From Bacteroidales bacterium (GTDB taxonomy: Bacteria > Bacteroidota > Bacteroidia > Bacteroidales > P3): a DNA stretch of 64,000 bases. The notes below the pieces were generated by a model. It was not told the origin of the DNA. It worked only from the letters and a program-made list of their open reading frames with translations, and made no database searches. The position numbers and the translations under genes were made by a program. The stretch's first letter is position 1; each line of letters begins with the position of its first letter. Shown here in pieces: positions 53,987-63,149 of the stretch. The stretch lies in NCBI GenBank assembly GCA_024400665.1, contig JAKSML010000002.1, positions 27,803 through 91,802 of the forward strand, in the 5' to 3' direction.

Positions 53987-55396
53987 TCAATAGCACTGGC
54001 GGCAGAGGAGGCCTATGGGGTGCGAGGCATGGGTGGCGGCGATGACGAAGAGAGTGCCGCCTTCGTGCAGCTTGAGCTTCTTCTGCAGCTCAGCAGCCGA
54101 CAGTGGGAAATTTCGCGTGGCCACATGCGCTTTCTTTTCGGGTATCGCTTTCGCCACATCCTTGGCATTGAGGCTCAGCGGCTGCAGCACCTCGAAGCAA
54201 CGACCAGGGAACGCCTCTTGATATGCCGACGAAGTGTAGAGGTGGGTATTTCGTGCCAGCTTCTCCACGCCGAACCACGCACAGATGCTGTTGTAGCAAC
54301 CGCCTTTCATCACGGCCGCGTTAGGTTCATAGAGGTATCTCCCCACGCTGGCTGCAAATTGCGGGAGGGCCGCCGCCTCTTCTTCGCGAGTGAAGCTGAT
54401 GGGCTTGAAGCCTTTTTGCAAATCCACGATTTGAAGATGAGGAGATTTGAAGATGGGGAGATTTGAAGGTGGCTCGGGATTGCCACATTCCTTTGCCGCA
54501 TTCGAGAGCAGGAATAGCACCTCTTTGCACTCCCCGCCTACAGCCACGACATGCACCTCGTCAACCGCCCCGAGCTGCTGTACCGCCATGTCAATGTCTA
54601 TCATCGGCGAGGCCTTGACCATCAGCGTGCGACAGCTCCGCAACAAGGCATCTCTATGTGCTAATAGATTCGGCGTGCAGTCCTCAAAGGCAGCCACCTT
54701 GCGGCCTTGGATGTCGCGACGTGCGGGGTCGATCAAGATGAAATCGTAATGTCTGTCCCCGCCTTGGGCAATTGCGGCCATGCTGTCGCCATGATGCACG
54801 GAGATGTTACCTGTCGGTGGCACTGCTCGGCTTCGGTCTCGAAAGCATTCATTCAGACGCTCAGCTGTCGCAATGCTGGCCTGTCCTAAGGCTGAGAAAT
54901 TGTGACGTGCCAGAGCGCAGAGGCCTTCGTCTATCTCGAAGTAGTCTCCCGCCTGGGCCTTGAGCGAAAGAAAGAAGGTGTCGATGCCCATGCCGCCTGT
55001 GAGGTCGGCAAACGTTCCGCCTCCCAGGCGCTCGAAAATCTCGCTCTTGTACTTGGCCGTAAGCTCGGAAGAGCTCTGCTCACGGTTAATCTTGGGCGGA
55101 TAGAGATAGGTGGCACAAGAGGCAAGCGTCGGCCACTTAGCCGACGCTTGGCGTAGGCCTTCGAGCTGCTGTGCCACCAGCCGAAGGTCTATATCGGGAT
55201 ATTTGGACTGCTGCAGCAACAGCCGCAGCGGGTCCTCGTCCCTATGTTCGTCTGCGAAGTGCAGAACCTTTTCAATCGAACAATCGAATGCATCGAAACA
55301 GGACTCCGAAGATGCCATCGAAACCTCAGAAGAGACTTTTTTTTCAGTGTATCCCTGTTGTCCCATTTCGTGCTTATTGTTACATATTAGTGACAT
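53987..55396 (-). CDS. SAM-dependent methyltransferase with THUMP-like domain, repeat insertion
   Basis: A 469-residue protein. The middle has a Rossmann methyltransferase core: FADLTGGMGIDTFFLS (motif I, about residues 129-144), YFEIDEGLC, and the catalytic-like FILIDPARRD (DPARR in place of NPPY, about 219-228). The C-terminal third has YLYEPNAAVMKGG, and matches the THUMP-like domain that accompanies this group. The substrate, probably RNA, is unknown. Residues about 309-324 (54425-54472) read PPSNLPIFKSPHLQIV and come from family B repeat DNA. A possible shorter start is ATG 55366 (MGQQGY). The insertion is in a linker between the two domains. Confidence 0.8.
   Translation of the reverse strand: MSLICNNKHEMGQQGYTEKKVSSEVSMASSESCFDAFDCSIEKVLHFADEHRDEDPLRLLLQQSKYPDIDLRLVAQQLEGLRQASAKWPTLASCATYLYPPKINREQSSSELTAKYKSEIFERLGGGTFADLTGGMGIDTFFLSLKAQAGDYFEIDEGLCALARHNFSALGQASIATAERLNECFRDRSRAVPPTGNISVHHGDSMAAIAQGGDRHYDFILIDPARRDIQGRKVAAFEDCTPNLLAHRDALLRSCRTLMVKASPMIDIDMAVQQLGAVDEVHVVAVGGECKEVLFLLSNAAKECGNPEPPSNLPIFKSPHLQIVDLQKGFKPISFTREEEAAALPQFAASVGRYLYEPNAAVMKGGCYNSICAWFGVEKLARNTHLYTSSAYQEAFPGRCFEVLQPLSLNAKDVAKAIPEKKAHVATRNFPLSAAELQKKLKLHEGGTLFVIAATHASHPIGLLCRQCY
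54425..54472. repeat. In-frame family B repeat in the methyltransferase gene
   Basis: ATTTGAAGATGAGGAGATTTG and AAGATGGGGAGATTTGAAGG, units like those at 46330-46400. Confidence 0.78.
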
Positions 55397-55448
55397 TTCT
55401 TAGCTTCGGGCTCGAAAGTAAACTTTCGGACGCTCGGCTTTCGAAATG

Positions 55449-55505
55449 TTCGTCCTTTGAAACAGCCGTTTTCTCGTCTCGGCACACAAATCACATTGTC
55501 TGCTT
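55449..55505. repeat. Dispersed repeat, partner of 32703
   Basis: GTTCGTCCTTTGAAACAGCC, TCTCGGCACACAAATC, GTCTGC. Upstream at 55405-55445 an imperfect hairpin CGAAAGTAAACTTTCG is present. Confidence 0.5.
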
Positions 55506-55532
55506 CCGACTTAGCGAAAACGCTCGGCAATA

Positions 55533-56423
55533 TTAATACTCACCCTGGTCGTGGAGGGCTTTGAGACGTGCCACCACCATGGGGCGGTCTTCCTTATAAG
55601 TGACACCGAACCACTGGGCGGTAGTGTTGAGCACACGCATGGTCGCATAGCCCGAGTTGATGAAGGTGTTGACAGCAAAGGGGATGTAGTATTCCGACTT
55701 CATCTCGCTGCCATGCTCGCGGAGCCATTCCACAAACAGCTTCTCACTCTCGGCGAAATAGTCGGGCGTAAAGCCGAAGAGGTTCATGGAGACAGTGTCG
55801 CCAGCGTTGAGGGGGTGCATGCTGCCGTCGGCGTCCTTATACTCGATGCCGTTGGCGGTACGGCCGATGCTGGTGCGCTCCGTCATGCCGGCGAGGAGAC
55901 CGTTGGCATCGACATTGCAGACGCCACGAGAGACGGTGCCGTTCTCGCTGAGGGTGTTCTCCAAGCGATAGCCCACCATGCAGTACTCGCCCTTGGTGCC
56001 TTCGAGGGTGCGGAGATGGTCGCCCATGACCTGGAAAGCGTCGCGGCCATAGAAGTCGTCGGCATTGATGATGGCGAAAGGCTCATGGATGGCATCCTTG
56101 GCCATCAGGATGGCATGGTTGGTACCCCAGGGTTTCTCACGTCCTTCGGGGACTTTGAAGCCCTCGGGGAGGTAGTCGAGTTCTTGGAACACATATTCTA
56201 CGGCAATACGATTGCCGAAATGCTCTGCGTTGATTTTTGCTTTAAATTCCTGCTCAAAGCTGTGGCGAATGACGAAGACCACTTTGCCGAAGCCAGCGCG
56301 GATAGCGTCGTTGATGGAATAATCCATGATGATTTCGCCGTTGGGGCCAACGCCGTCCATCTGTTTGAGTCCGCCGTAGCGGCTGCCCATACCGGCAGCA
56401 AGAACTAATAATGTAGGTTTCAT
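55533..56423 (-). CDS. Sugar-phosphate nucleotidyltransferase family protein
   Basis: A 296-residue NTP_transferase-fold protein. The nucleotide-binding start VLAAGMGSRYGGLKQMD replaces the usual GxGTRL, and PNGEIIMDYSINDAIRAGFGKVV and AIINADDFYGRDAF follow, with the Asp pair that binds metal and nucleotide. It is likely to make an NDP-sugar, but which sugar cannot be told; glucose-1-phosphate thymidylyl/uridylyl groups are close. The gene is alone on the minus strand, between a repeat-rich gap and tadA. Confidence 0.85.
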   Translation of the reverse strand: MKPTLLVLAAGMGSRYGGLKQMDGVGPNGEIIMDYSINDAIRAGFGKVVFVIRHSFEQEFKAKINAEHFGNRIAVEYVFQELDYLPEGFKVPEGREKPWGTNHAILMAKDAIHEPFAIINADDFYGRDAFQVMGDHLRTLEGTKGEYCMVGYRLENTLSENGTVSRGVCNVDANGLLAGMTERTSIGRTANGIEYKDADGSMHPLNAGDTVSMNLFGFTPDYFAESEKLFVEWLREHGSEMKSEYYIPFAVNTFINSGYATMRVLNTTAQWFGVTYKEDRPMVVARLKALHDQGEY

Positions 56424-56436
56424 AATTTATGTATAG

Positions 56437-56545
56437 ATTTAAAGATTCGAAGATTTGGAGATTGGGTGATTTGAAGATTAGGAGATTTGAAGGATGGCTC
56501 CCGCCCTAATTATCAATTTTCAATTATCCATTATCAATTAAGAAT
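56437..56545. repeat. Family B and A repeats between tadA and the nucleotidyltransferase gene
   Basis: AAAGATTCGAAGATTTGGAG, GATTAGGAGATTTGAAGGATG, then CTCCCGCCCTAATTATC and CAATTATCCATTATCAATTA. The two families are adjacent, as at 14098-14176. Confidence 0.75.
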
Positions 56546-56547
56546 AG

Positions 56548-56994
56548 TCAGCGTCTTTGCTGGAAGAACTCTTTCATCAGAGCCTCGCACTCCTCTTTGA
56601 GGATGCCGCTCTCCACCACGGTCTTGGGGTGAAGCATGCCGCGGCCGAGGCGTTCAAAGCCGCGCTTGGGGTCGCTGGCGCCATAGACGATGCGGCCTAT
56701 CTGCGTCCACCCTGCCGCGCCTGCGCACATCACACAGGGCTCGAGCGTGACATAGAGCGTACAATCCGTCAGATACTTTGCATTCAGCATATTGGTAGCA
56801 GCCGTGAAGGCGAGCATCTCGGCATGGGCGGTGACATCGTGCAGCCGTTCGGTGTTGTTGTGCGAACGGGCAATGATGCGCTCGCCGCTCACAACGACTG
56901 CCCCCACAGGTATCTCCTCCTCGGCAAAAGCCGCCTTGGCTTCGAGAAGGGCCTGCTGCATGTAGTACTCGTCAGGGTTGTCGAATATGCTCAT
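56548..56994 (-). CDS. tadA: tRNA-specific adenosine deaminase TadA
   Basis: Deaminates A34 of tRNA-Arg to inosine. The 148-residue protein has the zinc motifs AHAEMLA (His57 and catalytic Glu59) and EPCVMCAGA (Cys87 and Cys90), in the normal positions. The ATG at 56994 (MSIFDNPDEYY) is used; the frame upstream begins with TTG 57006, which would overlap the end of the preceding gene. It starts 8 nt after that gene's stop codon, so it is probably cotranscribed. Confidence 0.94.
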   Translation of the reverse strand: MSIFDNPDEYYMQQALLEAKAAFAEEEIPVGAVVVSGERIIARSHNNTERLHDVTAHAEMLAFTAATNMLNAKYLTDCTLYVTLEPCVMCAGAAGWTQIGRIVYGASDPKRGFERLGRGMLHPKTVVESGILKEECEALMKEFFQQRR

Positions 56995-57002
56995 ACTGCC
57001 TA

Positions 57003-57797
57003 TCAATGCTTTATATAGTTCTCCGTAAAGACATCTGAGTTGGGTGCCAGATACTTATAGGTATGGTTCATCATCACAAGGATACCCTCGGCCTGGTAGG
57101 ATTCGACCGTCGGCATCAAGAAACCGCGGAAGGGTGTGAACTCATTCCATGCCCGCCAGTCAACACGCTGGGCGTTCTTGGTAGCCTTAGCGTCGCCATA
57201 CATATGTTCCTCTTCGGTGACAAAGCAGAGCAGTCCCGACTCCTTCTCGAAATAATAGTAGCGGTCGAAATTCCTCGGGGTTGCCACAAAGATACGGTCA
57301 ACGGGATGACCTTCGAAATTGTACTCGCCGACATAGCTGACCTCGCTGCCCTTATTGCGCCAGTCATAGAGCGCCCCGCGGATATCGAACGGCAGCGTGA
57401 TGTCGAAAAAGGAGTTGGGCGTCACATCGGCCCACTCGCGATACTTGGTGTTGAACTTGCGAAAGATGCTTGTGGCATCGCTCAGATAGCCATCGACAAT
57501 CTGGCCGCCCGACCAAATCTCGATGCGGATGTTTCTGGGGTTCTGATACCAGCGATAGATATACATCGTGTCGTCCTGATGGCTGTATTCCACCACTTTT
57601 GATACAACATACAGGATGCTGTCGCCAGGCTTCTTGCCAAAATCCAGCCTGCTGAGATAGGAGTCGATAATCTTGATGGCACGCGCGGTATCGGCAGGAG
57701 CCGCCGTTGCCGAAGTGCTCTCTGCTGGTTCTTGTGCCTGAGTGCGGCCCACGGCTACCACGGCCAGAAGAGCCAGGATGGAAAGGATTTTCTTCAT
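57003..57797 (-). CDS. Exported LolA-like protein of unknown function
   Basis: A 264-residue protein with a signal peptide (ILSILALLAVVAVGRTQA then QEP). The mature part reads as a beta-sheet that turns on itself (DSILYVVSKVVEYSHQDDTMYIYRWYQNPRNIRIEIW, then YYYFEKESGLLCF), the pattern of LolA/LolB-like lipoprotein carriers and of many uncharacterised Bacteroidetes proteins. No lipobox. It is followed by tadA and preceded by the DUF4292 gene in the same direction (18-nt gap). Binding of a lipid is only an inference from the fold pattern. Confidence 0.65.
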   Translation of the reverse strand: MKKILSILALLAVVAVGRTQAQEPAESTSATAAPADTARAIKIIDSYLSRLDFGKKPGDSILYVVSKVVEYSHQDDTMYIYRWYQNPRNIRIEIWSGGQIVDGYLSDATSIFRKFNTKYREWADVTPNSFFDITLPFDIRGALYDWRNKGSEVSYVGEYNFEGHPVDRIFVATPRNFDRYYYFEKESGLLCFVTEEEHMYGDAKATKNAQRVDWRAWNEFTPFRGFLMPTVESYQAEGILVMMNHTYKYLAPNSDVFTENYIKH

Positions 57798-57815
57798 AGT
57801 TGCATATTATTTAGA

Positions 57816-58400
57816 TTATAACGGATTTACATTCTTCGGCACCGAGAAGGGGAATGTGAGGTTCTCGGCCTCCTTCCACGGTCCCAGCTTGATTTGGGCA
57901 TCGACCTTGAAGCCCTTGAGCAGCGTGGCAATCTGAGTCTCGGCATCGGGGGCTGTGAGCATCTTATAGACCTCGTCGAAGGTGGTGCGATAATGGAATC
58001 GGCGGTAGATGTCCATATAGGTGCCGCGGAAACAGCGGTTCACCACCTTGGCATATATCACCACCGAATCCTGTGTGATGCGGGCACGGCCCAGCTCCAC
58101 GATCTTGGTGGCGCTGGCCCATATCACGCTGTCCTCCTTCACCCTCAGCTGGCCGTTGACGTTCATGCCCTGGATGGCGCAGGTAAAGTTGTTCGTCAGA
58201 CTCTTCTTGGGCTGCTCGCGATGTATCTCTGAGTCAGTGCCCGTGGTGCCGCCTGTCGTGCCAGGCTGGCTGGTGGCGGGCTGCTCCGGCTTTGCAGGAG
58301 TGGCCTTGCGGGTGATGCTGCATCCCACTGTCAGCAACAGCAGGCAGACCATGAGAAGCTTCAGCGAAGCTTGGGTCATATTAAAGTATCTTCTTTTCAT
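57816..58400 (-). CDS. DUF4292 lipoprotein
   Basis: A 194-residue lipoprotein (lipobox LTVGCS, Cys27). After a Pro/Thr-rich linker the DUF4292 domain begins (SLTNNFTCAIQGMNVNGQLRVKEDSVIWASATKIVELGRARI) and continues to RGTYMDIYRRFHYRTTFDEVYKML. The family is related to LolA-type folds and occurs in most Bacteroidetes next to a TPR lipoprotein, as here. A role in lipoprotein or outer-membrane assembly is suspected but not shown. The protein may be truncated: typical members continue further after the point where this one ends (FSVPKNVNPL). Confidence 0.85.
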   Translation of the reverse strand: MKRRYFNMTQASLKLLMVCLLLLTVGCSITRKATPAKPEQPATSQPGTTGGTTGTDSEIHREQPKKSLTNNFTCAIQGMNVNGQLRVKEDSVIWASATKIVELGRARITQDSVVIYAKVVNRCFRGTYMDIYRRFHYRTTFDEVYKMLTAPDAETQIATLLKGFKVDAQIKLGPWKEAENLTFPFSVPKNVNPL

Positions 58401-58451
58401 CAGTCGAAAATATTAGTCATCTATAATATGTGGCACATGCCTTTCTTAAAT

Positions 58452-59783
58452 CTATTGACAGGTCTCCTTGATAGACTGGTTGAGGCGCACAACTTCCGAA
58501 TCACGAGGGGCAATCATCAGGCAGCGCTCCATATATTGGCGTGCCTTCTCGCAGTTGCCTGCGTTATAGTTGCCCTCGGCAAGGATGTAGTAGGGGAAAA
58601 TCTGCAGCGGGAAGAGCTCGGCAGCCCGCTCAGCGTGGGCCAGCAGCTTCTCGGGGTCTGAGCCCTCGCGGCGTTCGCAGATGAGCAGCACCTCCCAAAC
58701 CTTGTAGGTGCTGCTATCGACGGTGAGGTAGTCCGTCAATACTGCCACTGCCTCAGAGAAACGTTCCTGTGCGGCAAGCAGCTGCCCATAGAGCAGCAGA
58801 TGGCCTTTGTCGGAGCCGCACTGGCCCGACAAGGTGTCGGCCAAGAGATAGCAGGGACGGCTGTAGGCCATGAAGAAGTCCTTGTGCTGCATAAACTCCG
58901 TCAGGTAGCGCAGCCTGTGCAGACAGTCGATGGCAGGGTTCTGCACAGCCAGGCGCACATGCTTGTAGGTGCTGTCCATGTTGTTCATGGCCATATAGCA
59001 CGACGCCAGCGAAATATGTATGTTCTCATCCTCGGGCGTGCTGCTGAGGATGCGGTTGTAGTATAGCAGTGCCTTGCTGTAGTTCTTCTCGGCCATGTAG
59101 CTCTCGGCCAGGATGGCGTTATAGCGGGGCTCGGTGGGCATAGCGTCCGACAGCCGCTCTATCTCCTTGCGGGCCTTGTCGGGTTTTTCAAGATAGTTCC
59201 ACAGCTTCTGCTTCTGAAGTGAGATTGGCTCGGTCACTCCGTAGAGCTTCTCCACGCGGTCGAGGGCGTCGATGCTCGCCACCACGTTGCCCGAAGAGAG
59301 GTAGGCGTTCGAGAGGTCGTAGTAGTAATCTGGCACATCGGGGTTCTGCTTCACAATCTCCTCCCATGTGGCTGTGAAGTTCTTGTTGTCGCGCTGCATC
59401 TCATACACCCGCGCCAGCTGCTTCATGTACCACACATTGCCCTTGCCATACTGCACAGCCTGCTTGGTATAGAACAGCGCGCTGTCTATCCAGCCCTTGG
59501 CCAGATACATCCTGCCTATCTCGTAATAGGCCGAAGAATAAGTCGGGTCCATCTTCAGCACCTTGCGGAAGTCGGCCAGAGCCTCCTCGTCCTTGCCAAG
59601 CATCAGCTTAGCGACGGCATCGATCTCTGCGGCATCATGCTTCAGCTCATCCTCCGTCACCTCCACGATAGGCTTGCGCTGGAAAGGCGAGGCAGGCTGT
59701 GCAGCCTTCTTGGTGCCGCCGCACGAAGATAGTAATATTATTATGAGTAATAGATATATTGTGTTTCGCATTCTCATATTCAT
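58452..59783 (-). CDS. TPR-repeat lipoprotein
   Basis: A 443-residue lipoprotein (lipobox ILLSSC, Cys21). At least eight tetratricopeptide repeats follow; examples are EALADFRKVLKMDPTYSSAYYEIGRMYLAKG, SKALLYYNRILSSTPEDENIHISLASCY and SEAVAVLTDYLTVD. Three Met at positions 1, 3 and 5 could each start it. The order TPR lipoprotein then DUF4292 is conserved in Bacteroidetes, usually with a murein peptidase after them that is not seen here. It probably serves as an envelope scaffold. Confidence 0.9.
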   Translation of the reverse strand: MNMRMRNTIYLLLIIILLSSCGGTKKAAQPASPFQRKPIVEVTEDELKHDAAEIDAVAKLMLGKDEEALADFRKVLKMDPTYSSAYYEIGRMYLAKGWIDSALFYTKQAVQYGKGNVWYMKQLARVYEMQRDNKNFTATWEEIVKQNPDVPDYYYDLSNAYLSSGNVVASIDALDRVEKLYGVTEPISLQKQKLWNYLEKPDKARKEIERLSDAMPTEPRYNAILAESYMAEKNYSKALLYYNRILSSTPEDENIHISLASCYMAMNNMDSTYKHVRLAVQNPAIDCLHRLRYLTEFMQHKDFFMAYSRPCYLLADTLSGQCGSDKGHLLLYGQLLAAQERFSEAVAVLTDYLTVDSSTYKVWEVLLICERREGSDPEKLLAHAERAAELFPLQIFPYYILAEGNYNAGNCEKARQYMERCLMIAPRDSEVVRLNQSIKETCQ

Positions 59784-60031
59784 ATAGAAATAAATGTTAC
59801 TAAAGTAACTAACAAATCCTCATTTTATTGCACCACAAAGCAACAAAGTTCGCATTTTCAGCATCAAGCATCTGCAAACATCTGGCAACAAAAAAGATAC
59901 GAAAGACAAAAAAATATCGGCCTTATTGAAAAAGCATCCTCACCACGCCTGATAGCCTCCTCACGCACCACAAAAAGGAAGCCCTCGCCATAACATGATA
60001 CGGGGAAGGCTGCCCCAATACAGCCATGCCC

Positions 60032-60090
60032 TACCTCCGCCATAACTCCGCTATAGCTCCGCCATAGCTCCGCTCTGACCCCGCTTCTAC
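60032..60090. repeat. Family C tandem repeat
   Basis: ACCTCCGCCATAACTCCGC, TATAGCTCCGCCATAGCTCC, then GCTCTGACCCCGCTTC. Confidence 0.7.
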
Positions 60091-60223
60091 ACCCCGCCTG
60101 GGGCGAAGCCATCCTCGCCCTGACACGTCTGATAGGGGGGAAACATACCCCGCAAAAATGCCCTCGAAAGGTGAAAAAACATTAAAAAAGAAAAAAAAAT
60201 TTCTCTATGTCGAAAAAATGATA

Positions 60224-60231
60224 TATATTTG
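60224..60231 (+). promoter_or_regulatory. Minus-7 box for the type IX protein gene
   Basis: TATATTTG preceded by an A-run; leader of about 110 nt. No clear TTTG box upstream. Confidence 0.45.
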
Positions 60232-60344
60232 CACATAATTATGAAAATGAAAATACCCTCCTAACATTGACGTAAGTTATTGTGAAAGAGAGTTTTGGAT
60301 TTATATTAATTGCAAATAATTATTCATCAAAATCACAAACAACA

Positions 60345-62927
60345 ATGAAAAAAACATTAATGGTTCTAACTTTCGCTCTGTGCGCAACCTTCGTTTTCGC
60401 ACAGACGATGACTCCCCGCATGAAGGGCGAGTACAAAGCTTCCACTAAGGTCGCTACAGCTCAGAACGAGAAGTGCAGCTCTGTCTTCACTAAGGCCGGC
60501 ACTCCCCTTATGACCTGCGACTTCAGCTCCACCGCAGGCTACACCACCGGTGTCGTTTCCACTGGTGCTGACGCTCATGGTGAAAACTACGACTTCGCTA
60601 CTTGGCGTCGTTGGGCAAACGCAGACTCCACCACCTTCCTCGCTGCTTCCAGCATCTACTCCGCACTGGCTCAGCAGTACTTTGGTGACATCGAGACTTT
60701 CTGCTCCTACATGATGAACTACGCTGACACCGCTACCTCTTCCGCAGAGAACGGCTTCATGATGATGTCTCTCTACGACCAGCGCACCCAGAACTCTGGT
60801 AACTTCAATGCCTACATCGCTTTCAACGGCATCGACGCTTCCTCTGCTTCTGTTGTTGACGTTGAGTTCTTCCAGTACTATCGTAAATATTACGACAAGT
60901 GCTACATCGACTTCAGCACCAATGGCACCAACTGGACCGCTACCGAAATCAACACCACCGGCGTTGATATCGTAGTTAACGGCACCCTCTGGGGCATGGC
61001 CACCTACACCCTTCCCCTCGCTGCCGCTGGCAACAGCAACCTCTCCATCCGCATCCGCTACTACAGCCTCAACTCCAGCCGTGGCGCTTACGGTTACTTC
61101 TGGCTGGTCGATGACGTCACCGTCTATGCTGGCGAAGCTAACCGCCTGAAGAAATACGGTCAGGAATTCGTCGAAGGCGGCTACGGCCTCATCCCCCAGA
61201 ACATGGAGATGAACCCCGCTTGGTACTCCCAGGTCCTCAACAACGGTTCTGCTACCCAGAACAACGTCGAGGCTAAGCTCTTCCACCTCAACGCTTCTCA
61301 GGACAATGCCACCCTCATCGCTTCTTACGACAACGGCACAGTCCCCGCTACCCAGTTCAGAGAGGTCATCGTTGACCGTGGCGGCTGGATCCTCCGCGAC
61401 TCCCTCGACCATCGTGGCTGGTTCTCCTACAACATGGACCACATCGCTAACGGCACCGGTATCGCTCTGCCCACCGACGTCGCTGGTGACAACTACATGT
61501 ATGCTAACGTCTCCAACAGCAACGTCAGCCTCAACTACGACACCATGTACTACAAAGTTACCTCCGCTAACCAGGATGGCGACTATCGTTGGGGTCACGA
61601 CAATGGCGTGCTGACCTACAGCCCCTACAACTACTGGCTCTTCGGCTTCGTCCAGCAGGGCGGCCAGTGGTACGTAACCGAGGATGCTGAAGAAGTCAAC
61701 TACTTCACTCCTGGCTACATGGTTCTCGACCGCTTCTCCACCTCCGAGAACGTTCCCGAAGGCTGGGTTATCCGTGGCGTCGAATTCGTTGCTTCCCCCG
61801 TCGAGGGCTACCACAGCACCGGTGCTAAGATCTCCCCCATCCTCGTCTCCGAAAGCTATCCTGAGGCTGGCTCCGTGAGCTTCGGCAACATCGCTACTGG
61901 TGCCGACATCAAAGAAATCACCAGCGCCGACATCAACGACAGCACCATCATCGGCCGCAACTCCTACGGTTTCCGCGAGATTGGTCAGTACAACACTGTC
62001 TATATCCCCTTCCCCGAGCAGCCCGCTCTGACCCCCAACACCTCCTATCGCGTTGGTTACACTCTGGAAGAAGAAGGCTACTTTGCTCTCGCTCAGCAGG
62101 CTCAGGGCAGCTACCGCTACGCTTCCCCCACCCGTCCCGACCGCTATGACACCATCATCTACTTCAAGAACGAAGAAGCTAACGCTAAATATGCAAGCTA
62201 TTTCACTCCCAACCAGTACGGCCTCTATGTCGTCGATCCTTCCTACGGCGGACCTAACCAGAACTACATCTGGGCTGGCTCACACGTTGACTACAACCCC
62301 ATGATCCACCTCGTCGTTGGTCCTGAGCACGCTGCTCAGCGCGCTGGCATCGACATCTCCTGCGAAGGCGAAGAGTACGGCGCTGCTTACTACAATGGCG
62401 AAGAGGCTTGCGGCACCACCGCTACCCCCGTTGAAGGCTCCAGAGCTACCGTCTCCGGCGAAGCTCAGACCGGTTGCGAGGCTGTCGTCACCGTTAACGG
62501 CGAAGAAGTCCAGCCTTGGGACGAGGACACCGAAGAAGGCGATCCTAACTTCCGCGTTCAGGAATACGCTGACGGCTCCACCACCTATCAGTACTCTTTC
62601 GTTGACGTCCGTGGCACCGAAAACGCCATCCACTTCCTCTTCCGTGAGAAAGCCGTCGATCCTACCAGCATTGATCCCGTTGCTGCTAACGTTCGCATGA
62701 ACCTCCAGCCCAACCCCGCCACCTCTCAGGTCAGCCTGAACATCGAAGGCGTGAACGGCACGGTCAACTGCACTCTCATCGACATGAGCGGCCGCGTTGT
62801 CTATAACCAGAACATCAACGCTGAAAGCGCTAACACCATCAGCCTCAGCAATCTTGCCAAGGGTGCTTACTTCGTCCGTATCACCAACGACAAGTTCTCC
62901 AAGGTTGAGAAACTCATTGTTCGCTAA
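60345..62927 (+). CDS. Type IX secreted protein with C-terminal sorting domain
   Basis: An 860-residue secreted protein. Signal peptide MKKTLMVLTFALCATFVFA then QTM. The C-terminal 80 residues (NLQPNPATSQVSLNIEG, CTLIDMSGRVVYNQNI, LSNLAKGAYFVRITND, FSKVEKLIVR) are a type A sorting domain. An Ala- and Cys-containing region before it (ISCEGEEYGAAYYNGEEACG) is of unknown fold. Codons are strongly biased to C- and T-ending forms such as GCT, suggesting high expression. Its N-terminal 270 residues are nearly repeated in the next gene. Substrate-binding or adhesion role is not known. A good terminator follows. Confidence 0.88.
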   Translation: MKKTLMVLTFALCATFVFAQTMTPRMKGEYKASTKVATAQNEKCSSVFTKAGTPLMTCDFSSTAGYTTGVVSTGADAHGENYDFATWRRWANADSTTFLAASSIYSALAQQYFGDIETFCSYMMNYADTATSSAENGFMMMSLYDQRTQNSGNFNAYIAFNGIDASSASVVDVEFFQYYRKYYDKCYIDFSTNGTNWTATEINTTGVDIVVNGTLWGMATYTLPLAAAGNSNLSIRIRYYSLNSSRGAYGYFWLVDDVTVYAGEANRLKKYGQEFVEGGYGLIPQNMEMNPAWYSQVLNNGSATQNNVEAKLFHLNASQDNATLIASYDNGTVPATQFREVIVDRGGWILRDSLDHRGWFSYNMDHIANGTGIALPTDVAGDNYMYANVSNSNVSLNYDTMYYKVTSANQDGDYRWGHDNGVLTYSPYNYWLFGFVQQGGQWYVTEDAEEVNYFTPGYMVLDRFSTSENVPEGWVIRGVEFVASPVEGYHSTGAKISPILVSESYPEAGSVSFGNIATGADIKEITSADINDSTIIGRNSYGFREIGQYNTVYIPFPEQPALTPNTSYRVGYTLEEEGYFALAQQAQGSYRYASPTRPDRYDTIIYFKNEEANAKYASYFTPNQYGLYVVDPSYGGPNQNYIWAGSHVDYNPMIHLVVGPEHAAQRAGIDISCEGEEYGAAYYNGEEACGTTATPVEGSRATVSGEAQTGCEAVVTVNGEEVQPWDEDTEEGDPNFRVQEYADGSTTYQYSFVDVRGTENAIHFLFREKAVDPTSIDPVAANVRMNLQPNPATSQVSLNIEGVNGTVNCTLIDMSGRVVYNQNINAESANTISLSNLAKGAYFVRITNDKFSKVEKLIVR

Positions 62928-62949
62928 TTCATAAGCAACAATATATCAA

Positions 62950-62982
62950 AAGCAGGACGCTCTCGCAGCGTCCTGCTTTTTC
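62950..62982 (+). terminator. Rho-independent terminator
   Basis: Arms AAGCAGGACGCT (62950-62961) and AGCGTCCTGCTT (62967-62978), 5-nt loop, then TTTT. Confidence 0.9.
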
Positions 62983-63084
62983 ACAAAAAACAACCTTCGG
63001 CCTGCGCTGAGAGATCAGCCCCGCCGAGCCATTCGAAAAGTCGAAACCACACACCACATTAAAACATCAACGAGAGAAAAAAAG

Positions 63085-63116
63085 AAGGACAAGGACAAGG
63101 ACAAGGACAAGGACAA
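63085..63116. repeat. Hexanucleotide tandem repeat AAGGAC x5
   Basis: Five perfect units of AAGGAC plus two bases, 33 bp before the start of the next gene. Such tracts change length by slipped replication. Confidence 0.9.
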
Positions 63117-63149
63117 CCACATATTACTCACCCTATAAAATCAAACTAT

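Larger units (their letters stand above)
59784..60344. other. Gap holding a divergent promoter region and family C repeat
   Basis: No gene seen. It contains TTGCACCACAAA at 59828-59839, a 12-mer that also lies in the inner inverted pair at 9367-9384; family C units CTCCGCCATAA, CTCCGCTATAG, CTCCGCCATAG (60032-60090); and the promoter of the type IX protein gene at about 60224. Confidence 0.55.

Noticed and set aside
60366-61814. Long minus-strand frame opposite the type IX secreted protein
   Set aside because: Val/Glu-rich antisense shadow; the plus strand has signal peptide and sorting domain.
63085-63116. AAGGAC repeat considered as part of a coding region
   Set aside because: It lies upstream of the signal peptide start and no start codon places it in frame with the gene.
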